Below, piece by piece: positions 9,523-15,984 of a DNA stretch of 24,908 nucleotides. The stretch is taken from NCBI GenBank assembly GCA_934167095.1, contig CAKPKE010000017.1, positions 1 to 24,908 of the forward strand, read 5' to 3'. The DNA comes from an uncultured Clostridia bacterium (GTDB taxonomy: Bacteria; Bacillota; Clostridia; TANB77; CAG-508). The translations under genes and the position numbers were made by a program. The notes under the pieces were generated by a model. It ran no database searches. It saw nothing but the letters and a program-made list of their open reading frames with translations, and was not told the DNA's origin. How positions within the stretch are numbered: position 1 is the first letter of the stretch; each line of letters opens with the position of its first letter.

Positions 9523-9549
9523 AATAGAGGGAACTCCCTCTATTTTTTT
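9523..9549 (+). terminator. Rho-independent terminator after the NRPS/kinase operon
   Basis: ATAGAGGG (9524-9531) pairs perfectly with CCCTCTAT (9536-9543) around an AACT loop, followed by a run of T. It ends the ligase-NRPS-kinase transcript, so the next gene depends on its own promoter. Confidence 0.9.
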
Positions 9550-9557
9550 ATTTTGTA

Positions 9558-9586
9558 TTGCTTTTTTATTTATTTATTATTATAAT
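9558..9586 (+). promoter_or_regulatory. Promoter of the REC-HD-GYP gene
   Basis: TTGCTT (9558-9563), a 17-bp spacer and a perfect TATAAT (9581-9586). A second TATAAT lies at 9592-9597. The leader to the ATG at 9687 is about 95 nt. Confidence 0.6.
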
Positions 9587-9657
9587 AGCGATATAATAGA
9601 ATATTTTGTGTTTAATTGAATATTTTATTATATTATGGTTCATACTATTGAAAGGAT

Positions 9658-9671
9658 TTAGCTATAGCTAA
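9658..9671 (+). promoter_or_regulatory. Palindrome in the leader of the REC-HD-GYP gene
   Basis: TTAGCTATAGCTAA is a perfect 14-bp palindrome. It lies immediately after the SD-like AAAGGA (9651-9656) and 15 nt before the ATG at 9687. It could be a dimeric operator, or an RNA hairpin with a 5-bp stem and 4-nt loop. The arrangement SD, inverted repeat, spacer, ATG parallels the NRPS leader. Confidence 0.4.
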
Positions 9672-9686
9672 TGTGGGACTTTGAAC

Positions 9687-10739
9687 ATGAGAAAAAATCA
9701 AGTTAATTATTCAGAAAACGGTTACAAAATTATTGTAGTTGATGATGAACAAGGAATTGTTGATTCTTTATCAATCTTTTTAAAGCGCTCTGGTTACAGC
9801 TTTACAGGTATAACTAATCCCTTAGAAGCAATTAACCTTGTAAAAAACGAGCATTTTGATTTAATGATTCTAGACTTTATGATGGATCCCATCCATGGTG
9901 ATGAAGTTGTAGAAGAAATTAGAAAATTTAATAAGGATTTATACATCTTATTACTAACAGGTCATAAGGATTTAGCTCCACCACTTGAAACCATAAAAAG
10001 ACTCGATATTCAAGGATATTGCGAAAAAAGCGATAAATTTGACCAACTTCTTTTACTTATAGAATCAGGTATAAAATCTATCGAGCAAATGAATACAATA
10101 AGGAGTATTAACATGGCTCTTGAAGATAAAAATGAAGAACTTGAAAAAGCTTATTTAGATACAATAGGCATTCTTCGTCAAACAGTTGAAGCCAAAGACC
10201 CATACACTCGTGGTCACTCTGACAGAGTTTCTGAATTTTCTGTTTTAATCGGAAAAAAGATGGGCCTTGATGAAGCAACTCTTCATACATTAAAAATAGG
10301 TGGATTATTCCACGATATTGGAAAAATAGGAATTCCAGACAGCATATTACTTAAAGAGTCAAAATTGAGTGATGATGAATATTCACAAATAAAAAATCAC
10401 CCAACTATAGGCGCTCATATTTTAGGTGATGCAAAAGTATTTAAGGATATATTACCAATGGTAAAACATCACCATGAAAGATTTGATGGTCGTGGCTATC
10501 CAAGTGGACTTGCAGGTACTGATATTCCACTTATAGCAAGAATTGCAGCAGTCGCAGATACATTTGATGCTATGACATCAAAAAGAACATATAGAAACTC
10601 TCTTCCTTTAGATTTTGTAAAAGAAGAAATAAAAAAATGTTCTGGAACTCAATTCGATCCAGAAATCGCAGGCATATTCTTAGATATATTAAATAATGAT
10701 TATCAAGAAATTGCTCAAATTCAAGAAAAATACAAATAA
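9687..10739 (+). CDS. Response regulator with HD-GYP output (predicted c-di-GMP phosphodiesterase)
   Basis: Cytoplasmic 350-aa protein. The receiver domain (about 10-130) has the acidic VVDDE pair, phospho-acceptor D63 (MILDF), LLTGH and a later conserved-type lysine. A helical linker (about 130-165) rich in Glu/Lys joins it to an HD-GYP domain (about 165-345) with TRGHSDRV, catalytic H209-D210 (FHDIGK) and HHERFDGRGYP with G270-Y271-P272. All signature residues for c-di-GMP hydrolysis are present. The likely role is to lower c-di-GMP when phosphorylated by the kinase encoded just upstream. The ATG at 9687 is preferred over TTG at 9681; the SD is ambiguous (GGGA at 9675-9678, AAAGGA further up). 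REC-HD-GYP order is the same as in RpfG. Confidence 0.94.
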   Translation: MRKNQVNYSENGYKIIVVDDEQGIVDSLSIFLKRSGYSFTGITNPLEAINLVKNEHFDLMILDFMMDPIHGDEVVEEIRKFNKDLYILLLTGHKDLAPPLETIKRLDIQGYCEKSDKFDQLLLLIESGIKSIEQMNTIRSINMALEDKNEELEKAYLDTIGILRQTVEAKDPYTRGHSDRVSEFSVLIGKKMGLDEATLHTLKIGGLFHDIGKIGIPDSILLKESKLSDDEYSQIKNHPTIGAHILGDAKVFKDILPMVKHHHERFDGRGYPSGLAGTDIPLIARIAAVADTFDAMTSKRTYRNSLPLDFVKEEIKKCSGTQFDPEIAGIFLDILNNDYQEIAQIQEKYK

Positions 10740-10759
10740 AATATTTATAAAATATTATT

Positions 10760-10831
10760 AGGAAGTTTAATATATTTTTATAATCCTGATGTAATTAAAT
10801 AGCATCATCTTTTAAAAATATTTAAACTCCC
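10760..10831. terminator. Large bidirectional hairpin between convergent genes
   Basis: The arm at 10760-10780 (begins AGGAAGTTTAA) is nearly complementary to 10813-10831 (ends TTTAAACTCC), with an inner GATG/CATC pairing. A T-rich stretch follows on plus, and A-rich sequence before the left arm gives T on minus. It separates the HD-GYP gene from the convergent tex gene. Confidence 0.7.
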
Positions 10832-10842
10832 TATTTTTTGCT

Positions 10843-13014
10843 TTATTTTACTTTCATTGTTAATTTTACTTTTTGTCTATCATTATCTATTTCTAATACT
10901 TGTACTTTTACAATATCTCCAACAGATACTACTTCTGAAGGATTTTTTACAAAACCCTCACTCATTTGTGATATATGAACTAGTCCATCATGCTTAACTC
11001 CAACATCTACAAAAGCACCAAAATCAGTTACATTTCTAACAGTTCCAGTTAGTATCATTCCTGGTCTTAAATCTTCAAATTTTAAAACATCAGATCTTAA
11101 TATTGGCTTAGGCATATCTTCTCTTGGATCTCTTCCTGGTTTTATAAGTTCTTCAACAATATCTTTAAGTGTAAGCTCCCCTACATTTAACTCTTTTGCC
11201 AAGCTACTAATTTCTTTATTATTATTAATTGATGCTAATTTTCCTCTTATTTCGCCAAATTTTTCTTTATCACTTAAGTCTTTTACATCATATCCTAATT
11301 TTTTAAATAGCTCTTCTGCAACTTTATAGCTTTCTGGATGAACGCCTGTTATTTCTAATGGATTTTTTCCTCCAGGAACTCTTATAAACCCTGCACATTG
11401 CTCATACGCAACATTTCCAAGCTTTGATACTTTTAAAAGTTCTTTTCTTTCTTTTATTTTTCCATTTTCTTCTCTGTATTTTACAATATTCTTTGCGATT
11501 GTTTTATTTATTCCAGAAACATAAGAAAGTAATGATGGTGTAGCAGTATTTACATCTACGCCTACCTTATTTACAGCATCTTCTACAACTCCTGTTAAAC
11601 TTTCTTCTAGTTGTTTTTGGTTTACATCATGTTGATATTGACCTACGCCTATTGCCTTTGGTTCTATTTTTACAAGCTCAGCTAAAGGATCTTGAAGTCT
11701 TCTTGCTATTGATATTGCTCCTCTTAAAGAAACATTTATATCTGGATATTCTTCAGTTGCAAGTTTTGATGCTGAATACACAGATGCACCAGCTTCTGAA
11801 ACTATAACATAAACAAGCTCTTTATTATATTTTTCTTTTACTTCTTTTATAAGTTCTGCAACAAATTGTTCGGACTCTCTTGAGGCAGTTCCATTTCCTA
11901 TTGCAAACATATTAACATCATATTTTAATATTAACTCTGTTAATTTCTTTTTTGCACCTTCAACATCATTTTGTGGTTCAGTTGGATACACTGTAGTTGT
12001 ATCTAATAACTTTCCTGTTTCGTCAATTACAGCAATTTTGCAACCAGTTCTATATGCTGGGTCGAATCCAATTACTGTTTTTCCTTTTATTGGACTTGCA
12101 AGTAACAACTGTTTTACATTTTTTCCAAATACTTTTATTGCTTGTTCATCAGCTTTATCAGTTAAATCTGATCTTATTTCTCTATCTATAGATGGCTCAA
12201 TAAGCCTTGTAAAACTATCTTCAATACAATTTTTTAGAAGTTCTTCATTAGATTTGTTTTTAATTATATCCTTTTCTATGAAATTTAGTATTTTTTCTTC
12301 TGGTTTTTCAATTTTTACTTTTAAGAATTCCTCTTTTTCTCCTCTATTTATAGCAAGAATTCTATGACTTGGAATTTTATTTAATTTTTCACTAAAATCA
12401 TAGTACATATCATATGCTGACTTTTCTTCTTTTGTTCCTTTAGTTACAATTATTCCTTCTTGATAGCATAACTTCTTAATTTTTTGTCTATATGTACTAT
12501 TGTCAGATATACTTTCAGCAATTATATCTAAAGCACCACTTATGGCATCTTCTTGTGTTTTTATATCTTTTTCTTCATTTATATATTCTTTTGCTAAATC
12601 ATAAACATTTATCTTTTCATCTTGCTCAATAATTGCTTGCGCAAGTGGTTCTAAGCCTTTTTCTTTTGCAATAGTTGCTCTTGTTCTCTTCTTTTGCTTA
12701 TATGGTCTATAAATATCTTCTACTTCTGCAAGAGTTATTGCATCTTCAAGTTGTGCTACAAGCTCGTCCGTAAGTTTTCCTTGATTATTTATTGAATTTT
12801 TTACTTCTTCTTTTCTTGTTTCTAAATTTCTTAAATAGTTTAATCTTTCTCCCAAAGTTCTTAGCTCTTCGTCAGATAAACCACCTGTTGCTTCTTTTCT
12901 GTATCTTGCAATAAATGGAATTGTATTTCCTTCATCTATTAAATTTACTGCCATTTGTACTTGTTTTTCTCTTACATTTAATTCATTTGAAATGACTTTT
13001 GCTATTTCTATCAT
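10843..13014 (-). CDS. tex: Tex family S1 RNA-binding transcription accessory protein
   Basis: Conserved cytoplasmic nucleic-acid-binding protein that interacts with the transcription machinery. Domains in order: a helical N-terminal region with IPFIARYRKE, a YqgF-like RNase H fold with VIGFDPAYRTG, helix-hairpin-helix repeats including SLLSYVSGIN and AGFIRVPGG, and a C-terminal S1 domain (TGTVRNVTDFGAFVDVG). The 723-aa length is typical. The start is set at the ATG at 13014 because GGAGG (13022-13026) lies 7 nt upstream. An in-frame start at 13041 would put that SD inside the gene. It is a single-gene unit with its own promoter, convergent with the HD-GYP gene. Ordinary housekeeping gene with no link to the neighbouring biosynthesis locus. 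Confidence 0.97.
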   Translation of the reverse strand: MIEIAKVISNELNVREKQVQMAVNLIDEGNTIPFIARYRKEATGGLSDEELRTLGERLNYLRNLETRKEEVKNSINNQGKLTDELVAQLEDAITLAEVEDIYRPYKQKKRTRATIAKEKGLEPLAQAIIEQDEKINVYDLAKEYINEEKDIKTQEDAISGALDIIAESISDNSTYRQKIKKLCYQEGIIVTKGTKEEKSAYDMYYDFSEKLNKIPSHRILAINRGEKEEFLKVKIEKPEEKILNFIEKDIIKNKSNEELLKNCIEDSFTRLIEPSIDREIRSDLTDKADEQAIKVFGKNVKQLLLASPIKGKTVIGFDPAYRTGCKIAVIDETGKLLDTTTVYPTEPQNDVEGAKKKLTELILKYDVNMFAIGNGTASRESEQFVAELIKEVKEKYNKELVYVIVSEAGASVYSASKLATEEYPDINVSLRGAISIARRLQDPLAELVKIEPKAIGVGQYQHDVNQKQLEESLTGVVEDAVNKVGVDVNTATPSLLSYVSGINKTIAKNIVKYREENGKIKERKELLKVSKLGNVAYEQCAGFIRVPGGKNPLEITGVHPESYKVAEELFKKLGYDVKDLSDKEKFGEIRGKLASINNNKEISSLAKELNVGELTLKDIVEELIKPGRDPREDMPKPILRSDVLKFEDLRPGMILTGTVRNVTDFGAFVDVGVKHDGLVHISQMSEGFVKNPSEVVSVGDIVKVQVLEIDNDRQKVKLTMKVK

Positions 13015-13045
13015 CAGTTTGCCTCCATTATATTCTTTCATTTGT

Positions 13046-13074
13046 ATTTTATATTATTTTTGTACTAATTTCAA
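13046..13074 (-). promoter_or_regulatory. Sigma-A-like promoter of tex
   Basis: On minus: TTGAAA (13069-13074), 17-bp spacer, TAAAAT (13046-13051). The hexamers and spacing are the same as upstream of the acyl-ligase gene. Confidence 0.6.
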
Positions 13075-13117
13075 TTATCTTTTATATAATAATTATTAAT
13101 ATTGTCTTACCAGACAG

Positions 13118-13137
13118 TCGAATTTTGTTGTATTTTG
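13118..13137 (+). repeat. 20-bp element, copy 2 (pairs with 1315-1334)
   Basis: 18 of 20 positions match the element upstream of the acyl-ligase operon. Here it touches the proposed -35 region of the DUF975 gene promoter. Confidence 0.3.
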
Positions 13138-13166
13138 TTGCGTATATTTTTTTCTTAGTATATAAT
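13138..13166 (+). promoter_or_regulatory. Promoter of the DUF975 gene
   Basis: Weak TTGCGT (13138-13143), 17-bp spacer, perfect TATAAT (13161-13166). The gene starts at 13198 after a strong AAAGGAGG. Confidence 0.5.
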
Positions 13167-13197
13167 TAATACATCATAAATAAAAGGAGGATAAATT

Positions 13198-13977
13198 ATG
13201 ATTTCTTCAGATTTTAGAGCAGAAGCTCGTAGAAAACTTGATGGAAAATGGGGCAAAGTTGCACTCACAATTCTTGCATACTTAGCAGTATTTTTCTTAC
13301 TAGGATTTGTGCAAGGATTATTTGAAGAAAATTCTTACATGCACTCATTAGTTTCATTAGGAACAACAGTAATTCAAATTCCATTAACATTTGGATTAAT
13401 TATTTCACTTTTTAAAGTATATAAAGGTGAAGCTTCAGATGCATTTAGCTTTTTCTCTTTAGGATTTTCTAACTTTGGAAAAGCTTGGGGAATTACTTTT
13501 AAAATTTTTGTAAAATTAATTGTTCCTATTATATTAATGGTTGTATCTTATGTAATGATAGCCTATGTAATTATTTCAACATTCGCAGTAAGTTTATTTA
13601 CATTTCCAGCGCCAGCTGCTTCTTCATTAGCTCTTTCTGCAGTAACAGGAGCAAACATGGTTATATTAGTAGTAGGATTTATTTTACTAGTAGTATCTGA
13701 AATATTACTAATTACACAATCTTATTATTATAAATTAGCTTATATTGTAGCAGCAGATGATGAATCTTTAACTGCAAAAGATGCTGTTGAAAAAAGCAAA
13801 GAACTAATGACTGGAAAACGTGGAAAGCTATTTTGCCTAGAACTTTCATTTATAGGTTGGGCAATACTTGCATCTTTTACATTTGGGATTGGCTACTTAT
13901 GGTTACTTCCATACATTCAATTTGCAACATTTGCATTTTATTTCTTTGTATCTGGCAAAACAGAAGCTACAAAATAG
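13198..13977 (+). CDS. DUF975 family integral membrane protein
   Basis: A 259-aa polytopic membrane protein of unknown function. The N-terminus (FRAEARRKLDGKWGKVAL) is the characteristic opening of the DUF975 family, followed by about six hydrophobic segments (roughly 20-40, 50-70, 100-130, 150-175, 205-225 and 228-250). A conserved cytoplasmic loop near 180-200 (LTAKDAVEKSKELMTGKRG) is also typical: in this family a run 'A...S..LM.G.+' precedes the last helices. The start is supported by AAAGGAGG 7 nt upstream. It is monocistronic between a promoter and a strong terminator. No catalytic motif was seen. The family is common in Bacillota and its biochemical role is not established. Confidence 0.88.
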   Translation: MISSDFRAEARRKLDGKWGKVALTILAYLAVFFLLGFVQGLFEENSYMHSLVSLGTTVIQIPLTFGLIISLFKVYKGEASDAFSFFSLGFSNFGKAWGITFKIFVKLIVPIILMVVSYVMIAYVIISTFAVSLFTFPAPAASSLALSAVTGANMVILVVGFILLVVSEILLITQSYYYKLAYIVAADDESLTAKDAVEKSKELMTGKRGKLFCLELSFIGWAILASFTFGIGYLWLLPYIQFATFAFYFFVSGKTEATK

Positions 13978-13986
13978 TAAAAATAT

Positions 13987-14016
13987 AAAGAGTTTCAATT
14001 TAAGAAACTCTTTTTT
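13987..14016. terminator. Terminator between DUF975 gene and convergent operon
   Basis: AAAGAGTTTC (13987-13996) pairs perfectly with GAAACTCTTT (14004-14013) around a 7-nt loop, followed by T on plus. On minus the hairpin follows the stop codon at 14020 within a few bases, so it probably serves both directions. Confidence 0.85.
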
Positions 14017-14019
14017 GTT

Positions 14020-14595
14020 TTATATATCCATAATTTTTACCGTGTTTATATATCCTTGTGCATCATATCCTACAGAAGCTTCATACTTGCAATCGTCTTT
14101 AAGTGAGTGTTTTATTTTTATTATTTCATCTTCATCTGATGTAGTTATCTCATTATATGTTACTGTTATAGTGTGGTTACTATATGTTTTATTTTTTGTA
14201 ATAATATTATCTAGATATCTTGAAAGGAAGATTTTACTTTGTGTTCCTTGTAAGCTGCTTAAATTGTTATTAAATTCAGTAACATCAAATTCAGCATTTT
14301 CTTTTTTAATTTGATATATGATAGTTGATAAAAAGCCACCACTTATATTTTCAGCTGTTTCAAATTGATTATCCGCACTTTTATTGAATGCTACAAAGCA
14401 CCAAATTCCAACTCCTACAGGTATAACAAACATTAATACAATAATTAGAATATAAACTATTATTATTGTTTTGCCTGTTTTGTAAATTTTCTTTTTGCTT
14501 TCCTCTTTATTTCCTAATATAGATTCATCTACATATTTTTCATTTTCCGGAATGAATTTTTCATCTACTCCTGCATATTCTCCATTTTTCTTCAT
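14020..14595 (-). CDS. Hypothetical single-TM membrane protein
   Basis: I do not recognise the family. The 191-aa protein has a charged N-terminal cytoplasmic stretch of about 40 residues (acidic then Lys-rich), one strong hydrophobic segment (about 43-68, with IPVGVGIW), and an outer domain of about 120 residues with a predicted beta-rich end (YEASVGYDAQGYINTVKI). There is no signal peptidase or lipobox motif. The ATG at 14595 is preceded by GGGGAAGG (14604-14611). It is the third gene of a minus operon behind an XRE regulator and a YbjQ protein, 28 nt after the latter. A role in the same envelope-related response is plausible but only inferred from position. Confidence 0.75.
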   Translation of the reverse strand: MKKNGEYAGVDEKFIPENEKYVDESILGNKEESKKKIYKTGKTIIIVYILIIVLMFVIPVGVGIWCFVAFNKSADNQFETAENISGGFLSTIIYQIKKENAEFDVTEFNNNLSSLQGTQSKIFLSRYLDNIITKNKTYSNHTITVTYNEITTSDEDEIIKIKHSLKDDCKYEASVGYDAQGYINTVKIMDI

Positions 14596-14623
14596 AAATT
14601 ATACCTTCCCCTCTATTTTTATA

Positions 14624-14944
14624 TTATTCTATTACAACTGCCGTTCCTGAAGCTACTACCATTAACATATAGTTAGATTCTCCCATTGGTTCATAATCTA
14701 TTTTTACCCCAATTACAGCATTAGCTCCAATTTTTTCTGCTCTTTCCATCATTTCTTTAATAGCATCAGCTCTTGTGTTTATTAATTCTTCTTCATATGT
14801 CGCTGCTCTACCACCTATAACATTTGTAATACTAGCAGTAAAATCTTTTATAAAATCAACGCCATTTATGACTTCTCCAAAAACTATGCCCCTGTATTCT
14901 TTTATTTTTTTTCCTTCTATTGTTGATGTTGTAGAAATTAGCAT
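14624..14944 (-). CDS. YbjQ/UPF0145 family protein
   Basis: A small soluble 106-aa protein. Recognisable family features are the opening STTSTIEGKKI, YRGIVFGEVINGVDF, the RAATYEEELINTRADAI helix and the closing GANAVIGVKIDYE with a C-terminal hydrophobic strand. The fold is known to assemble into ring-like oligomers in structural-genomics work. The function is not established. The start is the ATG at 14944, with AGGAGG at 14953-14958. A GTG at 14953 would overlap that SD and is rejected. It lies 21 nt after the XRE gene and 28 nt before the single-TM gene, so the three form one operon. Confidence 0.92.
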   Translation of the reverse strand: MLISTTSTIEGKKIKEYRGIVFGEVINGVDFIKDFTASITNVIGGRAATYEEELINTRADAIKEMMERAEKIGANAVIGVKIDYEPMGESNYMLMVVASGTAVVIE

Positions 14945-14965
14945 ATTTTTCACCTCCTATTAAAT

Positions 14966-15697
14966 TTATTTTTTTCTTCTTGTAACAAGAAAATAAATTA
15001 GTGCTATTAATGACATTCCAGCAAATACACCTGCGCCTATATAATAAAATATATTATATGATATTGGTTCAACTAATTGATAATAAACCACATAATCGTC
15101 ATTTAATAAATTATCTCTTTCTTGTTCTAGCGAATTAATCTGAGAGTTTATTTCGCTTAATTCTCTGTCAATTTTTCTTACTTTAGCAAGCCAATCAGAA
15201 TCCCTCATGTTAAGATTTTCTCTTTCTTCACTTTTTGCTTCATATTTATCTTTCAAAGGATAATATATTCCTTTAATCTCTTGTAGTCTTGCATTTGCAT
15301 TGTTAATTGCCGTTTGTGATTGTTCTAATGCTTGCTGTCTTCTTTCTTCATTTGTATTTTTTGCATTGTTTTGTTTAATCAGACCAATACCACATAAAAT
15401 TAATACAATAATTATTCCTATTACAAATATAATAATAGCAATTTTTTTATTGTTTTTCTCAACTGCACTTTCTTTATATGTATTCTCCGAATTAGCATTT
15501 TCAATATCATTAACTAATTCATCTAACGATATTCCAAACAATTTTGACATTTCTATTAATTTATTCATGTCTGGTGCTGTTTGATCAAGTTCCCATTTTG
15601 ATACAGTTTGTCTTGTTACCCCTAATTTTTGAGCAAATTCATCTTGCGACCACCCTTTACTTTTTCTTAGGCTCATTAATTTTTCACTAAATTTCAT
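14966..15697 (-). CDS. Membrane-anchored XRE-family regulator with coiled coil
   Basis: A 243-aa protein. An N-terminal Cro/CI-type helix-turn-helix (about 5-60; WSQDEFAQKLGVTRQTVSKWE) is followed by a linker, a membrane segment (about 87-107), a long Glu/Asn-rich predicted coiled coil (about 115-205), a second membrane segment (about 217-237) and a basic tail RRKK. The HTH would be cytoplasmic and the coiled coil extracytoplasmic, making a one-component membrane sensor that could pass envelope signals straight to DNA. The ATG at 15697 has GGGGAG just upstream. It leads an operon with YbjQ and single-TM genes. TGTCAC repeats about 80-110 bp upstream are candidate regulatory sites. The ligand and targets are unknown. 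Confidence 0.88.
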   Translation of the reverse strand: MKFSEKLMSLRKSKGWSQDEFAQKLGVTRQTVSKWELDQTAPDMNKLIEMSKLFGISLDELVNDIENANSENTYKESAVEKNNKKIAIIIFVIGIIIVLILCGIGLIKQNNAKNTNEERRQQALEQSQTAINNANARLQEIKGIYYPLKDKYEAKSEERENLNMRDSDWLAKVRKIDRELSEINSQINSLEQERDNLLNDDYVVYYQLVEPISYNIFYYIGAGVFAGMSLIALIYFLVTRRKK

Positions 15698-15773
15698 ATT
15701 TTCTCCCCTTTCTTCTTTAGTACTTTAATTGTACATTATTTCTTGTATTTTGGCTATCAACTTTAACTTGAAC

Positions 15774-15806
15774 TTTGTCACTTTTAATTAGCATTTTGTC
15801 ACTTTA
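15774..15806. promoter_or_regulatory. Two TTTGTCACTTT repeats upstream of the XRE operon
   Basis: TTTGTCACTTT occurs at 15774-15784 and again at 15795-15805, 21 bp apart (two helical turns). On minus they read AAAGTGACAAA. The only -10-like hexamer nearer the gene is TACAAT (minus, 15728-15733), with a poor -35. Nothing else was recognised in the rest of the 15698-15984 intergenic stretch except the terminator at its left end. Confidence 0.45.
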
Positions 15807-15923
15807 GCTGTATAAATATTTTAAAACGACTAATTATTAATTTATATAAAGTTTTTTCAAATTATAGTGATTTACTAAAATTATAAACTAACCAAAGAAT
15901 TATTACAATACTTTTCATGTATA

Positions 15924-15978
15924 AAAAAACAAAACAAAAAATGAGTAAAATTTTTAGCTTATTTTTTATTTTGTTTTT
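15924..15978 (-). terminator. Long AT-rich terminator hairpin of the ABC-F gene
   Basis: The arms 15924-15950 and 15951-15978 are almost fully complementary, allowing G-U pairs. On minus the hairpin starts 6 nt after the ABC-F stop codon and ends in a T-rich run. Confidence 0.7.
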
Positions 15979-15984
15979 ATTTTT

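Noticed and set aside
9597..9680. c-di-GMP riboswitch in the HD-GYP leader
   Set aside because: The leader has no recognisable aptamer core or paired helices beyond the small palindrome.
12038..12367. Open frame of 109 codons on plus inside tex
   Set aside because: Antisense to a highly conserved gene, no SD, and no recognisable protein. It reflects AT-rich codon structure.
13868..14314. Open frame overlapping the end of the DUF975 gene on plus
   Set aside because: It runs through a strong terminator and lies antisense to the single-TM gene, with a family-less protein.
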